Below, piece after piece: positions 24,130-35,500 of a DNA stretch of 64,000 bases. The notes below the pieces were generated by a model that was given only the letters and a program-made list of their open reading frames with translations, was not told where the DNA came from and made no database searches. Source of the stretch: Branchiostoma floridae (lineage: Eukaryota; Chordata; Leptocardii; Amphioxiformes; Branchiostomatidae); assembly GCF_000003815.2 (NCBI RefSeq), contig NC_049988.1, positions 18,735,598-18,799,597 of the forward strand. Reading direction: 5' to 3'. The position numbers were made by a program, and so were the translations under genes. Numbering within the stretch: the stretch's first letter is position 1; each line of letters begins with the position of its first letter.

Positions 24130-27100
24130 CAAAATAACTCAAGAACGGCTGGGTGGATTGGTTTCATACTTGGTGTGTTGGTAGTGTGTGATGAAAGCTG
24201 GAAATGATTAGATTTTGGGCCCCCTAGCGGCTTCCCTTGGTACTGCAGCGCAACTTCCTGTTTTGCTATCTCGGTGTTCTGAACAAGCTATGGCCACGAT
24301 TTTTGAGTATTAGATAGCTCTTGTGCTCAGGAAGAACTGACATAAGTTTGGGCCCCATAGCGTCTAATTTTGGGATATCGGGCATTTTTGTCAAAAACTT
24401 CTGAAGACGATAACTCAAGAAGGGAACAACGAATTTTCATGACTTTTAGTATGTAGGTACCTTAGACAATGTTGTACAAGATAAGATACTAATTATGCAA
24501 AATTGGAGTACATTTGCATAATTAATGAGAATATTATATCATAGCAGTTTTTTCAATGTATCTCTTGTTCCAGACATGCTATGGTCTTGACATTTAGGTG
24601 GTAGATAGCTTTCAGTGCCATGACAAAGTGGAGCAAGTTTCAGCCCTCTAACATTTAATTGTGGAACTGCAGGGGCGTTTTTGTCAAGACACTCCAAAGA
24701 GGATAACTGCAGAAAGGAACGACGGATTGCCTCCATTTTAGGCATGCAGGTATCTTAGGCAAAGATTTTCATAATGATATACATGTTATGCAAATGAGGG
24801 CTTAATTTGCATTATTAATGAGGGAATTGTATAATTCCATTGTTTTTAATAACTGGACTTCAATAAATGTAACACATGTTAATTATGATAGGTGGAATGT
24901 AAGCAGATACCAAATATGGTAATGAGGAACTTATTTGCATAATTTATTGAAAAATCGCAAAACCGCTCTATGATTGATAATGGGAATTTTATAATTGTGA
25001 CATGTGTACGTTATTCAATAATGAACAACACCATGCATAAATTATGTTAATGTGTTAGTCAATTGCATGAAATTTACGAAAGCTCTCAATTTTCATGGAG
25101 GTATGAGGTCGCCGAACTCTAGTTCGCTTTCTTTTCTTTTCCTTACTGCTTCCTTCCTTCCTTCCTTTTCTTTTCTCCCTTCCTATCTTTAATTTCCTTC
25201 CTTCCTTCCTTCCTTCCTTCCTTCCATTCATCCTTCCTTTTGCTTTTCCTTTATATCATCTCTATCCCATCTCTCTTCAAAGTTTCTTTTCTTCCCTCTT
25301 TCCTCCCTGCCACGACGATAAAATGGTTCGAATTTTGGCGACGCCTCAGGGGCTGAGCAGTCGAATACAGTACAGTGACACGTTTATGAAGGTTAGACAT
25401 CCAGATTAACAATATCTCAAGGCAATTCAATCTCTAAAACTATGTATTTCTCTTCCCTCCCCCAACCTACAGGTGCGCACTATCCGGGGACTAACAGTAT
25501 ACCAATGGCGCGACAAACTGGGAAACCCCTATGGGCTTCAGAAGACTACAGTACCTTCAACGACCCCAAGGGAGCCTCGTGTTGGGCACGCATCCTCAAC
25601 CAGAACTACGTCAACGGTCACATGACCAGCACCATCGCCTGGAATCTCGTCGCCAGCTACTACGATGTACGTCATTTCCGTTTCCGTGTGCGCTAAAAAA
25701 ACAAAGAAAACTTATATTATTTTTGAAGCGTCCCAGGGATCATAAAGCCCCTGCCTTGTTTTAATTCGCCCAACCAATACTAGTATTAAGGTTACTTGCA
25801 CACAACCAATATCAATGCATTACCTTCTACTGTTTTGGTAGTCAGTCTGCTACCTTCCTCAGGGCAATACTGACCGGTTCTACTCTCAGCCGCTAGGTGG
25901 CGCAGCAGTGGGAAGATTGCGGTCCAAAATGTGACTACGTTTATATCCTCCCTAATTCATTCGGACTATTATGGAATTTAGGGTAGCTGAGGAGTTAGCA
26001 ATACGTAAGCCAGGCAAATGTCATTTATGTCGTTGTTCAAAATCCGATAGCAAAACCTGTACTGATTTTGCTGGCGTCCATGGGCGCCACCATATTGTCT
26101 CAAGGGAGTGATTTATGATGGGAAGGGGTGTTGTCATTTTGACGTATTCATGATGACGTGGAATGTCTTGAGCTTGTTGTTGCGGACTTCTTAAGTTCAT
26201 TTGTTGTTACTTATTCTTGTGTCTAGAACCTGCCGTACCCGCGAGATGGTCTGATGACAGCCAACCAGCCCTGGAGCGGTCACTACGAGGTCAGTGACCC
26301 CATATGGGCGACCGCTCACACCACCCACTTCACCTCTCCCGGCTGGCAGTACCTGAACGGCGTCGGTCATCTGGACGGCGGGGGGAGCTATGTGGCCTTG
26401 GCTGACGGAAAGGGAAATCTGACGATCGTCATAGAGGCTATGAGTCACCAGTATTCCAAATGCGTCCGCCCCCTTCTCCCGCCATACTCTGTCGCTCCGA
26501 CACAGATTGTCAATTTCAGGCTAGGTGGCGCTTTTGAGAAAATCACACACCTGTACGTTTGGTTTTCGAAATTCGTCGGCAACTCCACCGCTCGGTTCGA
26601 GAGAAGAGATCCCCCCATCAAGGTCACGGGAGGCCATTTCTCTGTAGAGGTCAAAGAGAATTGTTTGTATACTTTAACCACAATACAGAAGGTTCGAAAT
26701 ACTCCCACAAATTACCCAGACTCCCCTGCGTCGGCGCCGTTCCCACTTCCATATAAGGACAACTTTGACGGACCAGCGAACTCCAGTGAGGCCCGGTACT
26801 TCGCAGACCAGGTACAAAAGTCTGTCGTCTGATTCTTATCCTCCTCTATTTCCTCCCCTCTTTCTGAACTCTCTTCTATCCTTTTCCTTTCTTTCTTTCT
26901 TTTGATTTTTTCTTTCTGTCATTCTTTTTCTTTTTCCCTTCTCTTTGCTCAACTGAGCAGCACCAGTCTTTGTCAAGGAGTGAACAATCCACCGCTGCCG
27001 TGACATCACGTTATGTAGATAGAACACGTGACTGAGTGAGCAGTGGATCATAAGTTGCAGGAAGCCTATGGCGCCCACCGTCAAAAATGTGAGTCAAATT

Positions 27101-28137
27101 TTTGTGTTGGATATTACAGTTAAACTAGTTCAAGTTTGGGTGATTGTAGTCACACTGTAATTAAGGTTACCTGTTCTTCCTTCGCACCACTAGACAGGGG
27201 TGTTTGAACTCTTTGTGAACGACAGCAGTCCGGATCACGTGGGAACGATGAGGCAAGTCGTCACAGAGAGGCCGATCTTCTGGTGCAAGAAAGGTCCCAC
27301 AGATTCACCAATCAGCGTCGTCGGTAAGTGTTCTACTGTGACGTCATCATCATACATATTCATGACGCTGCCATATATGGAATATTTTTGGAGAGGTCTG
27401 GTTTTTGAGGAGATTCACACCTCGAGCTCGTTAAAGAACCCTACCCTCCATAGCAGGCTTTCTGGGGTCCTTTTTTGGCTCATAATACACTTTTGCTGGC
27501 CTTTTCTATTTGTACTCAGTCGCTGATGGCTGGTGTTTTCTGATCGCCGGCTTGCGGCAATCAGAAAACGCCAGCAATCAGAACCCACCATACTCGAAAA
27601 GAGTTCGCAATAAGGGTCCTTCCTGGTGTGAGTGGATCAAAACTATTCCGGTCTGAATTGGCCTAAGTTGTTAACATGTTTTGCAAATTGTGATAAACTG
27701 TTATATATTAAAGTAATGCACGCATTCTCTTCGCAGGGGACCACAATTGGACCGACGTCACAGTCAGTTGCGATGTCCTGGTGGAACGGCAAGGGGGCGC
27801 TTTTGTGGCGGCGCGAGTGGACCGCGGGGGTTGCGTCATCAAGGACGCCCTCGGCTTCTTCCTCTGGGTGTTTGCAGACGACACTTGGGCGCTGTCGTAC
27901 GACCTCGCGCTGAAAAACATCGTGAAAGCAGGGAAACTAAACGCCACAGTAGTCGGACAATGGCATCGGTTGGATCTTTATTCAAAAGGGGACACCGTGA
28001 AAGGGTCGGCAAATGGACAAGTGCTGTTTGAATTGAAAACCGGACCGCTTCCCATCAAGAAAGGATTCGCCGCCATTGGGAGCCTGGATTTCAAACATGT
28101 ACAGTTTGATAACTTTGTAGTCGACAGGACAAAGTAA
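20874..28137 (+). CDS. GALC: Galactocerebrosidase (GH59), copy 1
   Basis: Exons: 20874-21129, 22402-22839, 25473-25666, 26227-26811, 27194-27323, 27737-28137 (stop), phases joining to 667 residues. A hydrophobic signal peptide (about residues 8-24) leads into the GH59 start [20 protein letters not shown]. The lysosomal enzyme removes galactose from galactosylceramide and psychosine. The acid/base Glu is E179 in GIWNEKEYD and the nucleophile E255 in [11 protein letters not shown], both intact. [27 protein letters not shown] and [17 protein letters not shown] are family landmarks; the lectin-like C-terminal domain ends [26 protein letters not shown] at 28178-28183 is a likely poly(A) signal. 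Exon 2 is continuous where copy 2 has an intron. Confidence 0.96.
22849..23935 (+). repeat. 1.1-kb interspersed repeat, copy A, GALC copy 1 intron 2
   Basis: It starts with a hairpin (ACCTCCATGAAATGTCATGG), then a TG microsatellite, then AAGATAACTCAAGAACGG, several ATTATGCAAA/TTTGCATAAT blocks, and ends TTTTCATGGAGGTATGAGG then CGCCGAACTCTAG. It is nearly the same as copy B just downstream. It begins about 10 bp after the donor of exon 2. Confidence 0.75.
24033..25123 (+). repeat. 1.1-kb interspersed repeat, copy B, GALC copy 1 intron 2
   Basis: It has the same order of parts and nearly the same sequence as 22849-23935, with a longer TG tract (about 24070-24127). The two copies are in the same orientation, separated by about 100 bp of TTCC-rich sequence. 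The superfamily is not clear; the CTAG end is Helitron-like but no convincing 5' TC end was found. Confidence 0.75.
25128..25315 (+). repeat. Pyrimidine-rich (CTTCC)n tract
   Basis: A long run of TTCC/CTTT repeats lies upstream of the acceptor of GALC copy 1 exon 3. It probably seeded from the end of the preceding repeat. Confidence 0.8.
27528..27577. repeat. Short inverted repeat in GALC copy 1 last intron
   Basis: GCTGGTGTTTTCTGATCGCC and its complement GCAATCAGAAAACGCCAGC enclose a few bases. Confidence 0.5.
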
Positions 28138-28837
28138 CGTGGACAATATACAAGCATTGTAGATGAGAAAAATATTGAATAAAACAATATTGCGTGCAAA
28201 TTAATATTATGTAGCGTAATTTCCTCATTTGCGATGTTTGGGCCCAATACACCCATACCATGGGTAGGGTGACTGTTGAAGACCAGTTGATGGTCTTGAC
28301 TTATGGACGAATTCGGTCGGAGCTCGGAGCATAGAACCCCGGTGTGGTATTACTAAAAATGCAGATATGGGATAAGCTAATACAGTACAGGGAAGTAGAG
28401 GAATATTGCTCTAACTTGTGATGTTTGCTGACAACACAACAGGTGACAACATCGACACTCGGCTAGGTTCACCCGCCCCCATTTCAGTAGGTTTTAACTT
28501 ACACTCCTGGCTTTGTTCAGGGCAACCCATTCTCGGTCATTCTCTTCTGGGCAGCTAGGTGATTACCATGATGTAGGGACTCAGAAGGACCACGGAGAGC
28601 TTTATTTGCGGGTAGAACGAGAGTGTCAAAAGCTTTCCAACGATCTAGTCGGTTGTATGCCTGACTTCTCAGAATCTGTACGACCATGAAACTCTTCCTG
28701 GATTTGACGGTCTTCTTCTTTTGGTAATGAACCGTCAGAACAAGTGTAAGGTAGAACTTATGGTATCATCTGTAATGCAACAACAACCATTTTATGAGAC
28801 TAATATTCTTTACAAAAGACTATGTAGTATGTTTATT

Positions 28838-29110
28838 GGGGTTAGACATACAGATATCAATATTCAAATACAATTCAATCTTTAAAACTGGATAAAAACG
28901 GATATTTACTTACGGACGTTTCGAGTGACATCCATCACTCTTCTTCAGCGTCACTAGAATTAGCGTTGGTTAGAGTGCCATGCCTGTGGCGCCGAAGAAG
29001 ACGATAGATGACGTAACTTGAAACGTCCGGAAATAAATCTCCGTTTTTATCCAGTTGTAGCAAGGACGTATATAACGTCCTTGGTTGTAGAGATTGAATT
29101 GTATTCAAAT
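28838..29110. mobile_element. Fold-back element between the two GALC genes
   Basis: The left arm has CAATTCAATCTTTAAAACTG, ATAAAAACGGATATTTAC and GGACGTTTC; the right arm has the complements GAAACGTCC, AATCTCCGTTTTTATCCAG and AGATTGAATTGTATTC. It lies between the convergent 3' ends. Related motifs (GTTAGACATCCAGGTAATAA) recur at 17630, 25393, 30650, 32195, 34750 and 36030. Confidence 0.6.
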
Positions 29111-29527
29111 TCTGTAGTACATATAATGTGCCTTTACTATCAAACAAACACACTCAAAAACAGCTATCAGACAAAGATCTTCAATGAGAAGTTTTATTTC
29201 ATAAATCCCTTTGGGGATTTACTAAGTAACAGCAGACTGAGGTATAACGTGTTACCTTTACAACAACTGTACTTCAGTAGTTCCTCTGTATTGGTAAATG
29301 ACATAATGAAGAAACTCACCTTTCTCTAACCGACACAGGGGAAATACAAATGTAGTTGAAAATTTCCTATTGCTAAGGCACAATATAGTCTCCGGAACAT
29401 TCTGTTTCGCTGGACAAAGCCAAAATCCTAGACTGAAATAAGTTAGCCGAAAATTTGGGTAACTATTTCAACTAATAAATTCCCCAGAGTTGGTTAGCTA
29501 AACTTTAGTTTCATGATAAGGCTACTA

Positions 29528-32500
29528 CTATTTTGATTTATCCACTGCAAAATTGTCAAACTGAACTTTCTGAAAGCCAAGAGTACCTATAGCAGCGAAA
29601 CCGTTCTTGGTGGGGAGTTGAGCGTCGGTAATATCGAACAAAACTTTCCCATCGTTTAGAAACCCGGCTACACTGTCTCCCTTTGCGTAAAGGGTTAGCT
29701 TGTGCCACTGGCCAACTATAGTAGCATTGACTTTACCCTGTCCTAAGATGTGATTCCTGCTAAGGTCTGAAGAAACAATCCAGTTGTAAGTATCGTCTTC
29801 GAGAAGCCAGAAGAAAACACCCCTGGCTTGCCTGACGTCACAGCCGCCACGGTCCACCCGTGCGGCGACAAAAGCGCCGCCTCCCGATTCCACCATGACA
29901 TCGCAGCTGACGCTGACGTTGGACCAGTTGTAGTCGCCTGCCAGGACAGAATGTTACATGTGTCAGGAAAATAGAAATAAATTGCAAGAAAAAGAAATTG
30001 ATATTTACCAATATGTCTATAACTTTTTAGTCCCTTTTGTGTGTTTTGGAGGTATTGTGAGTATGCTCGTGAATGTGTGGGTGTTACCCGTGTATGTGCG
30101 TGTGTTTGTGTCTGTTTGTGTGTACATGTATGTGTGTTTGTGTGTATGTGTGTGTGTGTACGTGCGTGTTTGTGTGTACATGTATGTGTGTGTGTGTGTG
30201 TGTGTGTCAAAAATCGCGAATCAGTGCTCCGCAAAAACAAAATCACTGCAACTTCAAAAGTCTGCGAAGGAGGCTAATGTTACCAATACAAACGGAATTT
30301 CCCTCAACCAAGACCCCATAGCTCACTTACCGATGACACTGATTGCCGAGTCAGCATCGTTGCACCACACGATGGGCCTCTCCGTCAGGTTCTGCCTCAG
30401 CGTGCCGACGTGATCCGAGCTGCTCTCATTCACGTACAGCTCGAAAACTCCTGTCTGATGTGGAAACAAAGTTTTTTTTTTGTATTTGCTTAGAATGTAA
30501 GATATAAGCTCTTCTGTGTAATGATTTGGGCCAATTCAGCTCGAAAACTCCTCTGTCTGGCGCTGAAACAAAGTTGTTGCTTTTTTTCCTTATTTTTGCT
30601 GAGAAATTAACTAAAAATTAAAACATATGGAAACTTGCGTCGATGAAGGTTAGACATCCAGGTACAGTAGTAGCCACTTGCGCACCTGATTAACGCACAC
30701 GTACACTTCTGTTAACTGCACGGAATCCCAACTTGGTGCGGTCCAGCTAGATAACTTCGCATTATTGCACCAGCCGGATAATTGTACTAAATTAATTGGC
30801 AAATAGGCCGTGCAATTAAGCTGCTTCTACTGTACACCAAAAAGCAGTTGCAATGATTTTGGAAACGATCAGACGCTACAGATAACATAACTGTTTTAGA
30901 AAACAACGGTTATAGGTTACCCTGCGGATAAAGGTGAACTATTGTTACATACCTGATCGGCAAAATACGGCGCCTCACTGGAGTCCGCCGGGCCATCAAA
31001 CTTTGCCTTATATGGGAGCGGGAACGGTGCCGACTTGGGAGGGTTCGGGTACAGTTTGGGCGCATCCTCCTTCACAGTTGTCAGGGTGTACAGACAGTTC
31101 TCCGCCACTGCTATTGAAAACTTCCCCCCGCTCACCAATAGGTCATCCTGTTTCTGGAAGTGTTCAGCTAGGCTGCCGATGAATTTCGAGTCCCATCGAT
31201 GAAGGCGGGTGATGTTTTCAAAAGCGCCGCCTAACTGGAAAGTTGCGACCTGCCCCGATTTCACATCGTAAGGCGGAAGCAAGGGGCGGACGCACTGCGA
31301 ATACTGGTGAGTCATAGCCTCTATGACGATCGTCAGACCGCCCTTCCCGTCAGTCAAGGACACATAGCTCCCCCCGCCGTCCAGATGACCGACGCCTTTC
31401 AGGTACTGCCAGCCGGGAGAGGTGAAGTGGGTGGTGTGGGCGGTCACCCAGATGGGGTCGCTGACCTCGTAGTGACCGCTCCAGGGCTGGTTGGCTGTCA
31501 TCAAACCGGCCCGTGGGAAGGGCAAGTCCTAGAATAAAAGGACAACAAACAAATAAACAAACAAGAAATCGAACATGGCATAGCGGGAGCCGTGAAATAT
31601 GTCTACATTTTGTAAAATCGAAAATAGTAGGTGTCCTTCCCCTATGATATGAGTGGTTAAAAAAATCTACAGTCCCATGGCCCAACCTGGGGCAAAAGGC
31701 CCTATTACTGTCATATTGAGGTCACCTGAGGTAGTGCTCCCGGGATAAATTGGAGTACGGCCGAGTTATAAAATCGTCCCGGCTCCCGACAGCAAAAAAA
31801 CGCAGTGATCACCCCATGGGCAAGGTAAAATGTAAAATGTAAAACGGTAAAATGTTGAAGTCAGGTTGTACAATATAGGCTACGTAAAACCGGAAATAAC
31901 GTACGTCGTAGTAGCTTGCGATGAGGTTCCAGGATATGGTGCTGGTCATGTGACCGTTGACGTAGTTCTGGTTGAGGATTCGCGCCCAGCACGAGGCCCC
32001 GGTGCCGTTGTTGTACGTACTGTAGTCTTCCGACGACCAGAGGGTCTTCCCGGTTTGTTGCGCCATGGGGGCGCTGTGCGTACCCGGGTAGTGGGACCCT
32101 GCAACGGTAGAACGATGTCGTATTTGGAAGACATATGACGTTTTGTGCAAAGAATATAAATAGACTAGGAACTTTATGGTTACATCGATGACGGGTTAGA
32201 CATCCAGGTAATAAGAAACGGCAGAAAGCAGTTACCCGAACTCCAAAATCATATCCAGCTGCTTGAGTAACTGCTTTTTGGCGTTTGGAAATAACATTAA
32301 TGACACAGAACTTTGAATTTTCAGAAACAAAAAAAATGAAGTCTTTTTGAAAGGAGTGTGTTCCAACTTTCCATGGCTGTGACGTCAGAAAATGGTCAAA
32401 GGTGCCTGAAAGTGGGTATCGTCGACCGTCGCGGCTCACCCCTGACGTCACATTTTCGGCACAAGAAATTGCGTCAAATGCCCTATGAAGACATACAGTC

Positions 32501-35500
32501 GAAAATTCGTATGATTACTGATCTTCCGTGTGTTGGATTTATAAAAAATATGTATATCCAGACGTCTCTACATAATATAAGTATAGATACCGGTAAGCTG
32601 AGATTCTGAGATTCTACAAAACTTGTAAATCTGTATACGCTAGAGAGAAGTACTTAGAACTAGTGGATTTCGAGCTGCGCTCCGCAATAAGCAAAGTCAG
32701 AATTAGCGCTCATCCTCTAGAAGTGGAAAGAGGGAGATACAAGAGATTACCAGTGTGTGAAAGGATTTGTAAATATTGTACATCTAAAGCAGTGGGAGAC
32801 GAAACACATTTCATTTCCAAATGTTCATTCAACGAAACCGAAAGAATCACCCTGTTTAGAGAAGTCACAAAGACTTATCCCAACTTCCCCACATTGACAG
32901 ACAAACAGAAGGCCACTTTTCTCTTGAAATCGCAGAACCCACAAATTTTAGAAAATGTGGGGCTTTTCGTCTCCCTCTGCTTCCAAAAAAGAAGTCAAAC
33001 CCAACCTGCTTAGAAATAGCCAACACTAGTATTAGATTAGAACATTGTTTATGACTGTCCATTGTCACTATGTGTATACTATGTACTTGCAATTAGCCCT
33101 CGGGCACGAACTTGCAAATAAACTTCTTCGATGAGGATATAAAAAAAAATTACAAATAAATTAATCTCCAAGCAGATCCTACGGTAACATAAGATAGTAT
33201 CAAAAGCTGGTAGACTCGGTAGTGAAGCCGGCCGGAGTTTGTTACGCTGCCCGTTTGACTCCCTTTGGCCAGCTATACTCTTTGCTTTGACACTATCTTA
33301 TGACACCTTAGGATCTACTTGGAGATTACAAAGAAATAACCAAACGCTCACCAATGATGTCCACAGCAGCAGCCAGCTCAGGATCCGCCATGATGTCTTT
33401 CGAGATCTGCACCCAGCCTCCGTCTGGTGCCACGATCATCACGTGACCAAGGTCATTGTCGTCCAACGTTTTCCTCAGCGTCTTGATGTAGGTGACGTCA
33501 TGAATCCTTTCGTTCCAGATCCCCACGTAGTCAATGGTCAGGCCGTGGATCTAATCAATTTAGTAGAAGCCGCTTAATTGCACGGCCAAATTGCCAGTGA
33601 ATTTCGTGCAATTATCCGGCTGGTGCAATAATGCGAAGTTATCTTGCTGGACCGTATCAGTTTGAGATTTGGGGATTCCGTGCAGTTAACAGAAGTGTGC
33701 GTTACTCCGTTGTGCAATTAACTGGTTTCTACTGTACTGTTTATTTCTTTTGATCTTTACACCCACTGCCACTGGGTTATGTTACTAGGTAGAAGCCAGT
33801 TAATTGCACAACGGATTAACGCACATTTCTGTTAACTGCACGGAATCACAAAATTCCAAACCGGTGCGGTCCAGCTAGATAACTTCGCATTATTGCACCG
33901 ACCGGATAATTGCACGGAATTCACTGGCAAATAGGCCGTGCAATTAAGCGGGTTCTACTAAATTATTGTTACAACGATTGATGTTTTGTTATTTATGTTA
34001 TAGCTTTTTGTTACTGATGACCTCTGACCCCTCCTCATTATTTTAAGTTCACTGAGTTGATTACAATTTTACATTCAGTTTACTTTCAGTTCTTCTCGTG
34101 TATACTTGTAGACTTATGCTGGCTTATATTATTTGATTGTTTCGTATTTTAGATGGACTCCAGGAAGAATAGATCGATGTTGCGTTTGTAAAGTCTAACG
34201 TTAGTTGACCTTTATCCGTACGGTAACCTTTATCCGTTGTCCATATGAATAGGGTATTTGGGGATCGTCAAGTCGATGGAAGGTAGTTTCACATTGCAAT
34301 ATTTTGAAAATGTTGACATTTGAAACCCACGTCGTTGACCTGAAATCTCTAAATACCCAGTTTTTTTTCAACAACGAATCTAGGTTACCCCACGGATTAA
34401 AGTGAACTAGCGTTAATGGAGATCGAAATAAACAAACAAACAAGACCGTTTTGGCGCCAAGGATCCAGTTGACGATGTAGTTTGCGGTTGTTTCCGGGCG
34501 GTGGTAGGGGAAGGCCTCCCCGCCCCCCACCCACCCCGGGAAGGCCCAGGGCAGCCCGTACAGCTTGATGCTCGGGTTGCGCTTCTTGGCCTCCCGCATG
34601 AGCCACCACTCGTACCCGCGCGTGTAGTTCTGGTCGTCTGCGCTGTGCATGTGCGACGGCTCGCTGCCGTCCGTGCTCTGAGCGTCTCCGCCTGGAAAGG
34701 AACGAAAGAACGAACGAAAAATGAGTGAATAAATTCTTCTTCGTCGATGAAGGTAAGACATCCAGGTAATAAGATACGACAGAAAGCAGTTACTCAAGCA
34801 ACTGGATATGATTTTGGAAAGGTTTCCCTGAGCGTAATTTCCCACGAGGGGCTTTGCCCAGTATTGAAGAGTAATGTAGATGTAGATGTTTCCAAAATCA
34901 TATCCAGCAGTTGCTTGAGTAACTGTTTTTTGGCGTAAATTCTTCTTCTTCTTCACCGTCTTCTTCTTAGAAACTGTACATTTATATTCATTTATCATAG
35001 ATGAATTGTATACAACACCACTTGCAAGAGACAAACGTAGACTTTATTGCCTCTTTAATGATGTTAAGAAGTCCCGTTATAATTGTACACATCCGTCAAC
35101 TTTCAAAACCACATAGGCGATCACTTAGGGTTCCTCCCCTTTTATCTAGAATAGCAGCAACTACGTACACCAGATTATCTTAACCCAACAACAGAGAAGT
35201 CGGGTTGTTAGTTCTCTGTGTTTGTCTTGTACCAGATTTAGCACGAGCCACGCGACCTTTGGAAGGGAGCATATATATAATCCCGAAATTTCAACTGGTG
35301 TAAGGGACACTATCACCACGTATTTATTATTGTTTTTTTTACACTTTATCAACATGCACAAGTACATGATAATACATACAAACAAATATCACTTGTTCAT
35401 GAAATTACAAAGATTGTTGTCCTTCCAAGAGTATGATAACAATGTGACCTGTCAATAATTTGAACTCCGGGAGAGTCCCGGGTTCAACAGGATGCACTTT

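Noticed and set aside
30041-30321. Cysteine/valine-rich open frames here and at 59791-60165.
   Set aside because: They are translations of (TG)n microsatellites without coding features.
32100-32451. Longer GALC copy 2 coding sequence upstream of exon 4.
   Set aside because: The open frame extends into intron without family similarity; the AG at 32099-32100 starts homology exactly and keeps phase.
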